A stretch of 64,000 bases of DNA from JAKALX01 sp964508715. Lineage in GTDB: Bacteria > Chloroflexota > Dehalococcoidia > Tepidiformales > Tepidiformaceae. Where the stretch lies: positions 74,438 to 138,437 of the forward strand of contig CAZDUX010000009.1 in NCBI GenBank assembly GCA_964508715.1, read 5' to 3'. Under the pieces are notes generated by a model. The model worked only from the letters and a program-made list of their open reading frames with translations, was not told where the DNA came from and did not search any database. The position numbers and the translations under genes were made by a program. This document shows, in pieces, positions 17,607 to 26,946 of this stretch. How positions within the stretch are numbered: the stretch's first letter is position 1; the number at the start of each line of letters is the position of its first letter.

Positions 17607-17957
17607 ATGTCTTCGGTACTGGTCGTTGATGATGAACCTGGTGTCCGGCGCCTGCTGGATATCGTGTTGCGCGAAACCGGAGCATCGGTCTGGGCCGTGC
17701 CGGATGCGGAGCACGCACTCGAGATGGTGGAGCAGCTCGACCCGGAGGTTATTCTCACCGACGTGCGGCTGCCAGGGATGAACGGTTTGGAGCTGGCGGA
17801 CCATGTGCGCAATGACGGGCACCACCATCGTGCGCAGATCCTGATCATGAGCGCATATGGGCGGCCAGCAGCAGCGAGAAGCGAGGCGTTCATCCCCAAG
17901 CCGTTCGACCTCGACGAACTGGTCGAGTCTGTGCGTATGCGAATCGGGAACAATTGA
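17607..17957 (+). CDS. Stand-alone receiver-domain response regulator
   Basis: 116 aa, a receiver domain only (CheY/Spo0F-like), with no output domain. Acidic pocket VVDDEP (residues 6-11), phospho-acceptor Asp52 in ILTDVRLPGMNG, switch Ser82 in ILIMSAYG, and Lys98 in PKPFD. The ATG at 17607 has GAGG immediately upstream. No kinase is adjacent; the CHASE3 histidine kinase at 55.3 kb is the only kinase in the window and could be a partner. Confidence 0.9.
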   Translation: MSSVLVVDDEPGVRRLLDIVLRETGASVWAVPDAEHALEMVEQLDPEVILTDVRLPGMNGLELADHVRNDGHHHRAQILIMSAYGRPAAARSEAFIPKPFDLDELVESVRMRIGNN

Positions 17958-18003
17958 GCGAGGCAAGTCGCCGGGGGGCGGCGGGTTTGCTACCGTGAGG
18001 CCG

Positions 18004-18957
18004 ATGACACTGACCGTGCTGGCCGCAGATTTGGGGGGGACACACCTGCGCGCCGGGGTAGTGACCGAAGCAGGCGAGGTGATCTCGCGGCACGATCTCG
18101 ACACACCGGCGGCCGCGAGCCCACAAACCATCATTCAAGATGTGGTGGCACTCCTGGCGACGGTCGCAGAGCAATCGCCCCGACCGCCGGAAGCGGTGTG
18201 TGTGGCGACGGCAGGGCTGATAAATGCAGACGAGGGGAAGGTGATCCTCGCACCCAACATTCCCGGCTTTCGCAACCTCGTGCTGACGACACCGATCAGT
18301 GAGCGGCTTGGCATCCCGGCGTTCATCGAGAATGATGCGAGCGCAGCCGGGCTGGGCGAGTGGCGCTTTGGTGCCGCAAGAGGCTGTCGAAACCTGATCC
18401 ACGCCACGCTCGGAACCGGGATCGGTGGCGGACTGGTCCTCGATGGGCGGCTCTACCGCGGATCGAGGGGGCTTGCCGGGGAGATCGGGCATATCATCAT
18501 CGACCCGGCCGGGGCGCTGTGTAATTGCGGCTCACGCGGTTGCCTGGAGGCGATGGTGAGCGGCGTCGCGTTTGGGAACCGTGCACGGGCGCTCCTCCAG
18601 GCCGGCCGGTCGGCGACGTTGCGTGCGATGGCGGGGGAGCAAGAACCAACGGCGGTGCACCTTTTCGAGGCGGCGAAGGCGGGTGATAGCGTTTGTGAAG
18701 CGGAGATCCGCCATGGCGGGCACTTGCTCGGGCTGGGCCTGGGGAGCCTGGTGAACGTGCTGAATCCGGATATGGTGACGCTGAGCGGTGGGCTATTGAC
18801 GATGGGCGAGATGTTGCTGGGGCCGATGCGGGAGTCGATGTATTCACTGGCCTACGGGCCCGCCTCGGGGACGGAAGTGCGGCTGAGCACGCTCAGCGAC
18901 GACGTAGGGCTGCTGGGTGCGGCCGCGGTGGCGATGGAGCACCTGGAGAAGGCATAG
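18004..18957 (+). CDS. ROK family glucokinase
   Basis: 317 aa ROK sugar kinase. ATP motif AADLGGTHLRAG (residues 7-18), catalytic region ENDASAAGLGEW with Asp, GTGIGGGLVLDG, and the ROK zinc site HIIIDPAGALCNCGSRGCLEA (His plus CxCGxxGC). It phosphorylates glucose or a related hexose or N-acylhexosamine, and feeds glycolysis or amino sugar metabolism. There is no N-terminal HTH, so it is an enzyme rather than a ROK repressor. It starts 46 nt after the receiver gene. Confidence 0.92.
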   Translation: MTLTVLAADLGGTHLRAGVVTEAGEVISRHDLDTPAAASPQTIIQDVVALLATVAEQSPRPPEAVCVATAGLINADEGKVILAPNIPGFRNLVLTTPISERLGIPAFIENDASAAGLGEWRFGAARGCRNLIHATLGTGIGGGLVLDGRLYRGSRGLAGEIGHIIIDPAGALCNCGSRGCLEAMVSGVAFGNRARALLQAGRSATLRAMAGEQEPTAVHLFEAAKAGDSVCEAEIRHGGHLLGLGLGSLVNVLNPDMVTLSGGLLTMGEMLLGPMRESMYSLAYGPASGTEVRLSTLSDDVGLLGAAAVAMEHLEKA

Positions 18958-18976
18958 CCCGGTGCAGGGGGTGCTG

Positions 18977-19858
18977 TCAGCTTCTCCCCAGAATCGAACC
19001 GAGGATCTCCTGTGCGTGCTCGAAGATGAGGAGGTGGCCGGTGTTGGGGACGAGCGTGACAGTCGCGTTTGTGAGCCTGCGCGCGAGGGCGAGGGCCGTT
19101 GATGGTGCGACGAGTTGGTCGTCTTCACCCTGCCAGATCGCCACGGGGACATGGACCGCCGCGAGATCGAACCCCCAGGGGCGGGCAAGTGCACCGTAGT
19201 CGTCGGCAACACCTTGCGGGCCGTGGCGGAACGCCTCCTGAAGGTGGCCGATGACTGCCTCTCGCGCTGCCGGGTCGCGCAGGAGGCGGCGGTCGGATTC
19301 ACCCGGGATACGAGAGACGGCAAAGCCCGGTGAACGGCGGAGGAAGAAGCCCCCGATCGCTGCAAGGAGCTGGACGCGCCGGCTTCGGCCGTTTCGGGAC
19401 CAGTGCATGATGCGCCGCTCCATGGAGCTCAGCGATGCGAGGTCGCCTTCGGGGCCTTCGGGGCAGATGAGGATGACCGAGGTTACACGTTCCCCAAGAA
19501 GGGCGCTGCAGGCAAGGGCGTAGGGCGCTCCACCGGAATGGCCCGCGACCGCGAACCGCTGGAGGGCGAGGGTGTTAGCGGCGATCGCGACATCGGACGG
19601 CCAGTCGCTCACGCGGTAGCCGCGGTGGTCGTCAGAGAGGCCGTAGCCGGGGCGTTCGAGGGCGATGAGGCGTGTGCTGGTTTCGCGTGCGATACGCTCG
19701 GCCGCCGCCCCCAGGTAGCGTGACCCGGGGGTGCCGTGGAAGAACAGTACCGGCGCAGACCCCGCATCGCCGTACTCGTGGTAACCAAGGAGCCGGCCAT
19801 CGGGCAGGGCAAGCGTGCGCTCGGCATCGAGGCGGAGGGGTTGGCGGCGCAGCATCAA
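18977..19858 (-). CDS. Alpha/beta hydrolase
   Basis: 293 aa alpha/beta-hydrolase fold. Oxyanion HGTPGSRYLG, nucleophile elbow AGHSGGAPYA (GHSGG), acid in IWQGEDDQLVAPSTA, and His in PNTGHLLIFEH complete the triad. There is no signal peptide. The family covers esterases, peptidases and dehalogenases, and the substrate cannot be read. Convergent to the glucokinase with a 19-nt gap. Confidence 0.85.
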   Translation of the reverse strand: MMLRRQPLRLDAERTLALPDGRLLGYHEYGDAGSAPVLFFHGTPGSRYLGAAAERIARETSTRLIALERPGYGLSDDHRGYRVSDWPSDVAIAANTLALQRFAVAGHSGGAPYALACSALLGERVTSVILICPEGPEGDLASLSSMERRIMHWSRNGRSRRVQLLAAIGGFFLRRSPGFAVSRIPGESDRRLLRDPAAREAVIGHLQEAFRHGPQGVADDYGALARPWGFDLAAVHVPVAIWQGEDDQLVAPSTALALARRLTNATVTLVPNTGHLLIFEHAQEILGSILGRS

Positions 19859-19891
19859 GCCGAGTGTAGCGGAGCGTGGGCGTCCCTGGGG

Positions 19892-20938
19892 TCAGGCAGT
19901 AGCTCCCTTCGCAGCACCGGTGATATCGGCCATGAGCTCCAGCACCTGCGGTTGGCCGGGACCGATGAGGAGGGTGCCGACACCGGCATCCTCCCAGGCC
20001 CGGTAGCGTTCGCGGATGCGGGCGACGGGCCCAACGAGTGCCATCTCGTCGGCGAGTTCATCGGGGACGGCGGCCTCGGCCTCGGCTTTTCGGCCAGCGA
20101 GGTAGAGTTCCTGGATGCGCTTTGCAGCGTCGCCATAACCGTACTGGTGCATGAGGTCGTTGTAGAAGTTCTTGTCTTTCGCGCCCATGCCACCGACGTA
20201 AAGGGCGATGCCGGGTTTGGAGCGCGCGAGGGCTGCTTTCACATCGTCATCGACGATGACACCGCAAGAAGCAGCAATATCGAAGTCCTCGTAGGACTTG
20301 CCGTTACCAGCACGAGCGAAGCCGGCCTCGAGGTTCGGGCGGAAGACGTCCATACGATAGGGTGAGAAGAAGGCGGGAAGCCACCCGTCGGCAATTTCGG
20401 CGGTCTGGCGAATGTTGGTAGGGCCAAGGGTAGCGAGGTAGATGGGTAGCTGGCGGCCATGGAGGATGCTCTTGAGCGGTTTGCCGAGGCCTGTCGCACC
20501 GGGGCCGTGGTAGGGGAGTTGGTACTCCTTGCCATCGAACGCAACGGGCTCCTCACGGGCCCAGATCTTGCGAAGGATCTGGACGTATTCACGCATTCGG
20601 GCAGCGGGCTTGCCGTAGGGCTGCCCATGCCAGCCTTCAACGACCTGCGGGCCCGAGAGGCCGAGCCCAACAAGCATACGCCCGCCGCTGAGCGCATCGA
20701 GGGTGGAGGTGGTCATTGCTGTCATTGCGGGGGTGCGGGCAGGTACCTGGAGAATGGCCGTACCAAGCTTGATACGGGTGGTGACTGCCGCGAGGTAGGC
20801 GAGCGGGGTGATGGCATCGGAGCCGTACGCTTCGGATGTCCAGACGGAATCCCAACCGAGCCGCTCGGCCTGCTGAATGAACTCCACGGGGAGGCGCATC
20901 TGCGCTCCCGAGTACCCGATAAAGATGCCGAGCTTCAT
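19892..20938 (-). CDS. LLM class F420-dependent oxidoreductase
   Basis: 348 aa luciferase-like monooxygenase fold of the F420 type. It begins [19 protein letters not shown]; central [16 protein letters not shown] and [18 protein letters not shown] are characteristic of Mer/MSMEG-type members. It is closely similar in architecture and wording to the gene at 40961-42010. It likely moves hydride between F420 and an unknown organic substrate. The ATG at 20938 gives the canonical short N-terminus; the upstream 25 residues are not part of the fold. Confidence 0.88.
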   Translation of the reverse strand: MKLGIFIGYSGAQMRLPVEFIQQAERLGWDSVWTSEAYGSDAITPLAYLAAVTTRIKLGTAILQVPARTPAMTAMTTSTLDALSGGRMLVGLGLSGPQVVEGWHGQPYGKPAARMREYVQILRKIWAREEPVAFDGKEYQLPYHGPGATGLGKPLKSILHGRQLPIYLATLGPTNIRQTAEIADGWLPAFFSPYRMDVFRPNLEAGFARAGNGKSYEDFDIAASCGVIVDDDVKAALARSKPGIALYVGGMGAKDKNFYNDLMHQYGYGDAAKRIQELYLAGRKAEAEAAVPDELADEMALVGPVARIRERYRAWEDAGVGTLLIGPGQPQVLELMADITGAAKGATA

Positions 20939-21082
20939 GGAAGGCTCCCAACGGTGAGATGAGGTGGTTATACCACGCAGCGGTTCGAGGGGCGCCGGTG
21001 CAGGGGACAGCACACCACTCGCGAAGGATGGGGCAAGCTGCTACGTTCGTTGCACGAGAAAACGTACAGGAGAGCGTGGCCG

Positions 21083-21850
21083 ATGCCATCGAACGTCGAG
21101 GGGTTTGTGCCAGGAGTGGTGATGGTCGTGGTCGCTCACCCGGACGACGCAGAGTTCATGCTCGCGGGGACGGTGGCGAAATGGGCGCGGCAGGGCACAG
21201 ATGTCACCTATGTGGTGGTTACCAAAGGGGACAAGGGGAGTGACGATCCGGAGATGACACCGGGGCGGCTGACGGCGATCCGAGAGGCCGAGCAGCGAGC
21301 GGCCGGAGCCATCCTTGGCGTGCGGAACTACGAGTTCATGGGCTACGACGACGGCTACCTGCAGCACACCCTCGAGCTTCGGCGTGACATCACCCGGCTC
21401 ATCCGGCGCTACCGGCCAGAGGTAGTGATGTGCTTCGACCCCACGAACCGGATCTTCTCTGACACATATGTGAACCATCCCGATCACCGGGCGAGCGGTG
21501 ACGCGACGATTGATGCGGTGTTCCCGAGCGCGCGCGACCGGCTGACATTTCCGGAGCTACTCGTGGATGGCTACGAACCGCACAAAGTCGCGCAGCTCTG
21601 GCTGGGAACAACAGCTGAACCGAACGTGTGGGTCGATATCGGCAACACGCTGGCGTTGAAGCGGGAAGCATTGCTGGCACACCCGAGCCAATTCCCGCCA
21701 GAGATGGCCGACTTCGTTGTCGAAATGGCCCGCTGGAGCGCGAAGGGGCAGGATTTTGAGTTCTGTGAGGCGTTCCGGAGGATCACATTCGACACGCCCC
21801 CGGAGACACCGTCGGGGAGTGCTCTGCCCGGCGCTATCGCTACTGAGTAG
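21083..21850 (+). CDS. PIG-L family deacetylase (LmbE-like)
   Basis: 255 aa zinc amidohydrolase. Metal and catalytic motifs are AHPDDAEF and NHPDHR. Characterised relatives deacetylate GlcNAc-containing small molecules (MshB, Bca, GlcNAc-PI deacetylase). The ATG at 21083 follows AGGAGAG. It lies 24 nt upstream of an F420-type LLM gene on the same strand, so they may share a transcript. The substrate is unknown. Confidence 0.88.
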   Translation: MPSNVEGFVPGVVMVVVAHPDDAEFMLAGTVAKWARQGTDVTYVVVTKGDKGSDDPEMTPGRLTAIREAEQRAAGAILGVRNYEFMGYDDGYLQHTLELRRDITRLIRRYRPEVVMCFDPTNRIFSDTYVNHPDHRASGDATIDAVFPSARDRLTFPELLVDGYEPHKVAQLWLGTTAEPNVWVDIGNTLALKREALLAHPSQFPPEMADFVVEMARWSAKGQDFEFCEAFRRITFDTPPETPSGSALPGAIATE

Positions 21851-21874
21851 TCCGGCACCAAAAAGGAGTCCGAT

Positions 21875-22717
21875 ATGCAGTTTGGCCTGACCATGTTCCC
21901 CACCGACTACGCGATCCCGGTCACCGAACTCGGCAAGGCCGCCGAGGACCTCGGGTTCGAATCGTTGTTCTTCCCCGAGCACACGCACATTCCGGCGAGC
22001 CGGAAGACGCCATGGCCGGGCGGACAGCCGCTCCCGCTCGAGTATTCGCACACAATCGACCCGTTTGTCGCGTCGGGTGCGGTTGCGGCGGTAACGAAGA
22101 CACTCAAGGTTGGGACGGGCATCTGCCTCGTCGTCGAGCGAGACCCGATCACGCTCGCGAAGGAGGTGGCGAGCATCGACCACCTCTCCGGCGGGCGCTT
22201 CATCTTCGGTATCGGCGGAGGGTGGAACCTGGAGGAGATGGAGAACCACGGGACGAAGCCTTCGCTTCGCTGGAGGATCCTTCGTGAGCGGATCCTGGCG
22301 ATGAAGGAGATCTGGACCAAGGATGAGGCCGAGTACCATGGCCAGTTCGTGGACTTCGATCCGATCTGGTCGTGGCCAAAGCCGGTGCAGAAGCCGCACC
22401 CGCCGATCCTCGTTGGCGGCGCGGGCCCACGCACGATCGACCGCGTGATCGAGTTTGGCGACGGCTGGATGCCGATCGGCGGGCGCTCGGGCGATGTCCT
22501 TGCGGCAATGATTGCCGAGCTGCGCGAGAAGCAGGCGGCGGCCGGGCGCGGGCACATCCCGGTATCGGTGTTCGGCGCGGGGCCCCACGGGCCAACGATC
22601 GAGAAGTACCATGAGCTCGGTGTGGAACGGGTGGCATTCGGCATCCGCCCGGCCGATACCGAAGATGTCCTTGGCCAGCTCAAGCGTTACGCGGAGTTCG
22701 TGAAGTCGCTCGGTTAG
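21875..22717 (+). CDS. LLM class F420-dependent oxidoreductase
   Basis: 280 aa. Opening MQFGLTMFPTDYAIPVTELGKAAEDLGFESLFFPEHTHIP and the GTGICLVVERDPITLAKEVASIDHLSGGRFIFGIGGGW block fit the Rv2161c/TIGR03619-like F420 branch. It is distinct from the two longer LLM proteins at 19.9 and 41 kb. A Shine-Dalgarno (AAAAGGAG) precedes the start. The substrate is unknown. Confidence 0.88.
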   Translation: MQFGLTMFPTDYAIPVTELGKAAEDLGFESLFFPEHTHIPASRKTPWPGGQPLPLEYSHTIDPFVASGAVAAVTKTLKVGTGICLVVERDPITLAKEVASIDHLSGGRFIFGIGGGWNLEEMENHGTKPSLRWRILRERILAMKEIWTKDEAEYHGQFVDFDPIWSWPKPVQKPHPPILVGGAGPRTIDRVIEFGDGWMPIGGRSGDVLAAMIAELREKQAAAGRGHIPVSVFGAGPHGPTIEKYHELGVERVAFGIRPADTEDVLGQLKRYAEFVKSLG

Positions 22718-22866
22718 CGCAGGGACGATTCAAGCCGGCTGAATCGTACTGCCTGATTAGCCGCCTCTCCGCCGAACGATGGAGCAACATCAGGGCGATG
22801 GTCCCTCATCAACGGGTGCGGTCCTTCCGTATTGTTCTGGTACAGGGAGAACACCGGAGGAGAGCA

Positions 22867-23061
22867 ATGGAAAGCCCAGTCCTAACAATGGAGCGGCCGG
22901 CGGCCATACCGGAGCACGCTCACCACTGGCGGATCGAGGAGGCGCATGGCCCGCGCAGCGGTGGCGTCTGCAAGATCTGCGGCGCGGCCAAGGACTTCAA
23001 GAACTGGCTCGAGGATGGTGATTTCATCACCAACGAAGAGCACCGGCAGGCGGCAGCCTGA
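22867..23061 (+). CDS. Small CxxC zinc-ribbon-like protein
   Basis: 64 aa. HHWRIEEAHGPRSGGVCKICGAAKDFKNWLED suggests a one-knuckle metal site (His pair plus CxxC). The ATG at 22867 has an ideal GGAGGAGAGCA Shine-Dalgarno; a longer frame from 22798 is less likely. A perfect terminator hairpin follows. Function unknown. Confidence 0.7.
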   Translation: MESPVLTMERPAAIPEHAHHWRIEEAHGPRSGGVCKICGAAKDFKNWLEDGDFITNEEHRQAAA

Positions 23062-23072
23062 GGACACGAACG

Positions 23073-23094
23073 AGGCCCGGCAAACGCCGGGCCT
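23073..23094. terminator. Bidirectional-looking hairpin between convergent genes
   Basis: AGGCCCGGC-aaac-GCCGGGCCT, a perfect 9-bp stem with a 4-nt loop, 12 nt after the small zinc protein and 66 nt before the wecB end. The plus side continues TCCTGCTTTG (weak T run). It probably stops both transcripts. Confidence 0.65.
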
Positions 23095-23160
23095 CCTGCT
23101 TTGTAGCGAAGGGCGCGTCCGGTGAGCGGTTTGCCGCCCGCCCGCCGGAAGCGGGCTCCG

Positions 23161-24291
23161 CTACGCTGCGTCGCGGCGGGCAGGACGAGCGGCAAAGCGC
23201 TCGAGGATGATATCGACGACACGTGGGGCAGCCAGGCCATCGCCGTAGAGGCTGCGGCCCGAGGACATGCGAGTGTAAGTTGCCGGGTCATTCAGGAGCG
23301 TCGAGGCTTCGGCAACGATCCGCTCTTCGTCGGTGCCAACAAGCAGGGCGACACCCGCATCGACGCCTTCCGGTCGTTCGGTTTCGTTGCGAAGGACGAG
23401 GACCGGCTTTCCGAGTGCGGGGGCCTCTTCCTGCACGCCACCCGAATCGGTAAGGATGAGATGGGCCTTCGCCAGGAGATGCGTGAAGGCGACGTAATCG
23501 AGCGGCTGGATGAGATGGACCCGGTCGAGGCCGTTGAGGGCCCGGTGAGCGGCAGCCGCGACATTGGGGTTGGGATGCACCGGGTAGACAAACTCGGTGT
23601 CGGGGAAGGCGGCGGCGAGGCGGCGGATCGCATTGAAGACACGTGCCATTGGCTCACCGAAGTTCTCACGTCGATGGGCGGTGACGAGCACGAGACGGTG
23701 GCCAGGCGCCGGATAGGGCATCACCGGAGCCTGGACGTTCCCAATGATCTGATGGAGTGCATCGACGACGGTGTTACCCGTGAGCCAGATGTCCTGGGCG
23801 GGGATGCCATTCGCACGCAAGGCGGCCATCGCTGTCTCGGTTGGAGCGAAGTGCATCGAAGCTATCGGGCCGATGAGGCGGCGGTTGATCTCCTCGGGGA
23901 ACGGGTAGTAACGGTCATTGGTACGGAGACCGGCCTCGATGTGGCCGACGGCGATGTGCTCGTAGAACGCGGCGAGGGCTGCAACCATGGCGGTGGTCGT
24001 ATCGCCCTGGACGAGGACGGCGTCGGGGCGTTCGTCGCGGAGGACGCGGGTGGTCTCGAGGAGAACGCGGGCAGTCAGCTCCGGGAGCGACTGGTTCGGG
24101 CGCATGAGGTCGAGGTCGTGGTCGGGCTTGACGCCGAACACGGGGAGGACCTGGTCGAGCATCTCGCGGTGCTGCGCGGTGACGCAGACGACGGACTGAA
24201 TATCGCCCGTGCGGCGTTGGAGTTCCTGGACGACAGGCGCCATCTTGATGGCCTCCGGGCGCGTCCCGAAGATTGACATGACTTTGAGCAT
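23161..24291 (-). CDS. wecB: UDP-N-acetylglucosamine 2-epimerase (non-hydrolysing)
   Basis: 376 aa. Converts UDP-GlcNAc to UDP-ManNAc for surface polysaccharide. Family motifs are all present: SIFGTRPEAIKMAPVV, VTAQHREMLDQVL, VQGDTTTAMVAALAAFY, GHIEAGLRT, PEEINRRLIGPIA, TAHRRENFG, YPVHPNP and TDSGGVQEEAP. Last gene of the minus-strand surface operon, 10 nt after the sortase stop. Its presence implies that the polymer made by the upstream GT2 synthase, or a teichoic-type linker, uses ManNAc/GlcNAc. Confidence 0.95.
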   Translation of the reverse strand: MLKVMSIFGTRPEAIKMAPVVQELQRRTGDIQSVVCVTAQHREMLDQVLPVFGVKPDHDLDLMRPNQSLPELTARVLLETTRVLRDERPDAVLVQGDTTTAMVAALAAFYEHIAVGHIEAGLRTNDRYYPFPEEINRRLIGPIASMHFAPTETAMAALRANGIPAQDIWLTGNTVVDALHQIIGNVQAPVMPYPAPGHRLVLVTAHRRENFGEPMARVFNAIRRLAAAFPDTEFVYPVHPNPNVAAAAHRALNGLDRVHLIQPLDYVAFTHLLAKAHLILTDSGGVQEEAPALGKPVLVLRNETERPEGVDAGVALLVGTDEERIVAEASTLLNDPATYTRMSSGRSLYGDGLAAPRVVDIILERFAARPARRDAA

Positions 24292-24301
24292 TCGATTCTC
24301 C

Positions 24302-25027
24302 TTAGCCGCGAACAGGCTCTGAGACCACGACCAGCCGCTGGCTATAGACGCCATCGGGGACGCAGCAGATGAAGGTGGCGATGGGGGCCTTCGTGGGATC
24401 CATGACCCAGGTGTCGGCGGGATCGACGACGAGCTTATCGACGACGCGGTAGGTGGCCGTGGTACTGCCACTGAGGGTGATTCGCGATTCGTCGCCGAGG
24501 TTGATCTCGGGCAGATGGCGGAAGACATCGCCCTGGCGCTGGCTCGAAATGTGGCCCGAGATGACGGTGTTGCCGGTGGCCGAGCCCGGAGGGGCAGTGC
24601 CATCGTGCCAGCCGACGGCGTGGTCGGCTGTTTGCCAGTACGGCTGGCCATCGGGTTTGTAGACGACGCTGAGCCGGACCATCGGTGCATCGAGATTGAG
24701 CGCAGGGATCTTGAGGCGGCCGACGATCGCCTTGCCACCCGTCTCGCCACTGACAACAGGATCGTCGGGCGAAGGGAGGATGGCGGTAACGTGGTCGGTT
24801 GCGCCGGGCTCGGGGACGAACGGCGTGGCAGTCGCCACACCATCGAGTTGGTGGATGGCCCGGGCACGGCCGGTATTGGCGGCGAGATCGCCGACGTGTT
24901 GCTCGCGCCACCAGAGGTCGGCGACGAGGATACCGCCCCTGGTGATGAGGGCGCCGCCGACAACGATGGGTGCGCCGCCGACGGCCATCTTCAGGAACTT
25001 CCGGCGCGAGGTGGTGTGGGTTGCCAT
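24302..25027 (-). CDS. Sortase with Tat-like signal
   Basis: 241 aa membrane transpeptidase. The N-terminus carries SRRKFLK (residues 7-13) followed by a hydrophobic core, an exact Tat-type motif, unusual for sortases. Catalytic His159 lies in GNTVISGH, Cys222 in TFICCVPDG (the TLxTC motif with T to C at position 4), and Arg231 in YSQRLVVV. The ~90 residues before the barrel are Pro/Ala-rich. It should cleave an LPxTG-like signal and attach the product to an amine. The 66-aa LPFTG peptide two genes upstream of the DUF2334 gene is the obvious substrate. Confidence 0.9.
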   Translation of the reverse strand: MATHTTSRRKFLKMAVGGAPIVVGGALITRGGILVADLWWREQHVGDLAANTGRARAIHQLDGVATATPFVPEPGATDHVTAILPSPDDPVVSGETGGKAIVGRLKIPALNLDAPMVRLSVVYKPDGQPYWQTADHAVGWHDGTAPPGSATGNTVISGHISSQRQGDVFRHLPEINLGDESRITLSGSTTATYRVVDKLVVDPADTWVMDPTKAPIATFICCVPDGVYSQRLVVVSEPVRG

Positions 25028-25053
25028 GACCTGCTCCCTCCTCGAACCGTGAG

Positions 25054-26892
25054 CTACAGACTGGACGCCTTCACGAAGGAGTAGCCCAGCCCCTTAATGC
25101 CTTCGACCGAATCGCTCAGATACTTGAGATCCCAGAAGGGGTGGAAGAAGAAGCTGGCGAAGGCATCGCGCACCACGAGGTTGCGGCCTGCGGAGCGGAT
25201 GAGATCGGCCGCGAAGCGAGTGGGATAGGGGCCGAGCACAGGGTCGGGCCAGCGGAGTGGCTCGATATTGCCCAGGTTTTCGGGGATGACCTTCTGGTTG
25301 TAGATATCCCGGGCGATGACGTAGGGGAAGAACTGGCCGCCGAAGTTGAGGGGGACCTGGGTCGTTCCGGCGCTGACACCCATCGGGGCTGCCGCCGGTG
25401 CGAGGGTCCTCGACTTCGTCTTGAGGCTCGTGCCCCCGCCACCGCCGCCGGTTCCGGCCTTTGTAGTCACTGGCCGCTCCTGAAAGTAGAGCGCGCGATG
25501 GTAGGTGCGGCCGAACATGCTTGCCATGGCCTTGAAGTCGACGTCAGAAGCGGCGTAGTGGGGAGCTTCGAAGGCGAATGGTGTGAAGCCCGCCTTCTGG
25601 AGTTCACGCTTGCCTTCGTTGAGCAGGCCGGAGCACCAGGAGCTCGAGTCGCCAATGATCGGGCCGACGTAGGTGAGCGTATGGTCGGCGTTCTCAGTCA
25701 CCCGGAAGAACTCGTAGTCGTCGCCGCTGACGGCGTTGTAGGGGTTCGCGTCGGTGCCGTGCTGGTGGGTGGTGCCGTGCATCACGATCTCGCCACCCTT
25801 CGAGACCATGTATTTGAGCGCGGAGATGACGTCTTTGGCGGCGCTGAGGTTGGTACTCACGGGCTTGCCGTCGTTGAAGATGCCGAGCGGGTCCTTGTAG
25901 ACCGGGATGAGCGAAATCGAGAACGGCACGCCTGCACCACCGAGATAGTCGGCGACGCGCTTGAGGTCGGCCGGGTCGGATTCGGGGTTGACGTCTTCGA
26001 TACGAACGAGTGCGCGTTTCGTGGGTGCGTATTGCACGCCGAGGATGTCGAAGAGGACATCGGCGAAGACCATGTAGCGGTCTTCCTCGGAGATGTAGCT
26101 GAAGGGAACATCGGCGACGTACCAGAAGTTGCCGGAGCGAGTGATGTAGGGGATGGGCCAGCGGCCCGGGTCGGCAGGCGGATAGATGGTGGCGACAGCC
26201 GAGGCTTTGGCCGGGTCGATCGGGTCCATCCAGCTGAGCTCGGGATCGATGCCGTTACGGAGGACCTGCCGCCCTTTGTACATGACGGTGTTGTAGTCGG
26301 CGCCCCACTGTACGTTGCCATAGAGGGCGAGGCCGAAGCGCTGGCGGAAGGCGGTTTCTCCGGCACCCCAGGCGAGCTGGTGAATGTTGTATTTGAACCA
26401 GCAGAGCGGCTTTGTGGTCTTCATGACGTCTGTCTTGAAGGCTTCGGGGAGCTTGTTATCGAACACCGAGCCGAGGTAGAAGGTGGCGTCATAGCGCTCG
26501 GTATCACCGGCCTGGTACTGGGAGATCGTCTTGCGGACATGGCTGTTGGTTCCCGACCCGCCGGGGAGGAAGCGGCCAAGGAGGTTCGTTAGTAGCTTCG
26601 CGTGGACATCGCCGATCCAGCCGTAGATTCCTTCGCCGTCGTAGAGGACCAGGCACTTACCGGTGAGGGCGCGTGCTTCGCCGCCACCAAGGCCACCGAT
26701 ATTGCCCAGGCCAACGGCTCCTGCGCCGGCGGCTGCGAGCGTCATGCCGCCGGCCGCGACGGCAGCTCCCTTGAGGAGGGTCCGGCGCGAGATGCCCTGT
26801 GTTGGAAGCGGGCTCTGCGGGACGAGACCGTCGGCGGGGAGGTGGCAATAGGGCTGGCCGGAGCGGGGGTCGATGGGGCGATTTCGAGACAT
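25054..26892 (-). CDS. Tat-exported DUF2334 (polysaccharide-deacetylase-like) protein
   Basis: 612 aa. A Tat signal ISRRTLLKGAAVAAGGMTLAAAGAGA spans about residues 34-59, after a 33-residue leader. The middle (ALVRIEDVNPESDPADLKRVADYLGGAGVPFSISLIPVYKDP ... GGEIVMHGTTHQHG) is the DUF2334 region, related to NodB/CE4 deacetylases, with an Asp near RIEDVNPE and HGTTHQHG as candidate metal ligands. A Gly/Ser-rich linker follows near residue 480. It probably trims or deacetylates the secreted polymer outside the cell. Third from the 3' end of the operon. Confidence 0.85.
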   Translation of the reverse strand: MSRNRPIDPRSGQPYCHLPADGLVPQSPLPTQGISRRTLLKGAAVAAGGMTLAAAGAGAVGLGNIGGLGGGEARALTGKCLVLYDGEGIYGWIGDVHAKLLTNLLGRFLPGGSGTNSHVRKTISQYQAGDTERYDATFYLGSVFDNKLPEAFKTDVMKTTKPLCWFKYNIHQLAWGAGETAFRQRFGLALYGNVQWGADYNTVMYKGRQVLRNGIDPELSWMDPIDPAKASAVATIYPPADPGRWPIPYITRSGNFWYVADVPFSYISEEDRYMVFADVLFDILGVQYAPTKRALVRIEDVNPESDPADLKRVADYLGGAGVPFSISLIPVYKDPLGIFNDGKPVSTNLSAAKDVISALKYMVSKGGEIVMHGTTHQHGTDANPYNAVSGDDYEFFRVTENADHTLTYVGPIIGDSSSWCSGLLNEGKRELQKAGFTPFAFEAPHYAASDVDFKAMASMFGRTYHRALYFQERPVTTKAGTGGGGGGTSLKTKSRTLAPAAAPMGVSAGTTQVPLNFGGQFFPYVIARDIYNQKVIPENLGNIEPLRWPDPVLGPYPTRFAADLIRSAGRNLVVRDAFASFFFHPFWDLKYLSDSVEGIKGLGYSFVKASSL

Positions 26893-26946
26893 GTCAGGTC
26901 CTCCGTTGGTCAGTCGGGCGGTGTAGTGGAAGAGGGTCGAAAGCGT

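Noticed and set aside
21557..22612. 351-aa minus-strand frame over PIG-L and LLM genes
   Set aside because: Covers two real genes on the other strand; Arg-rich, no family features.
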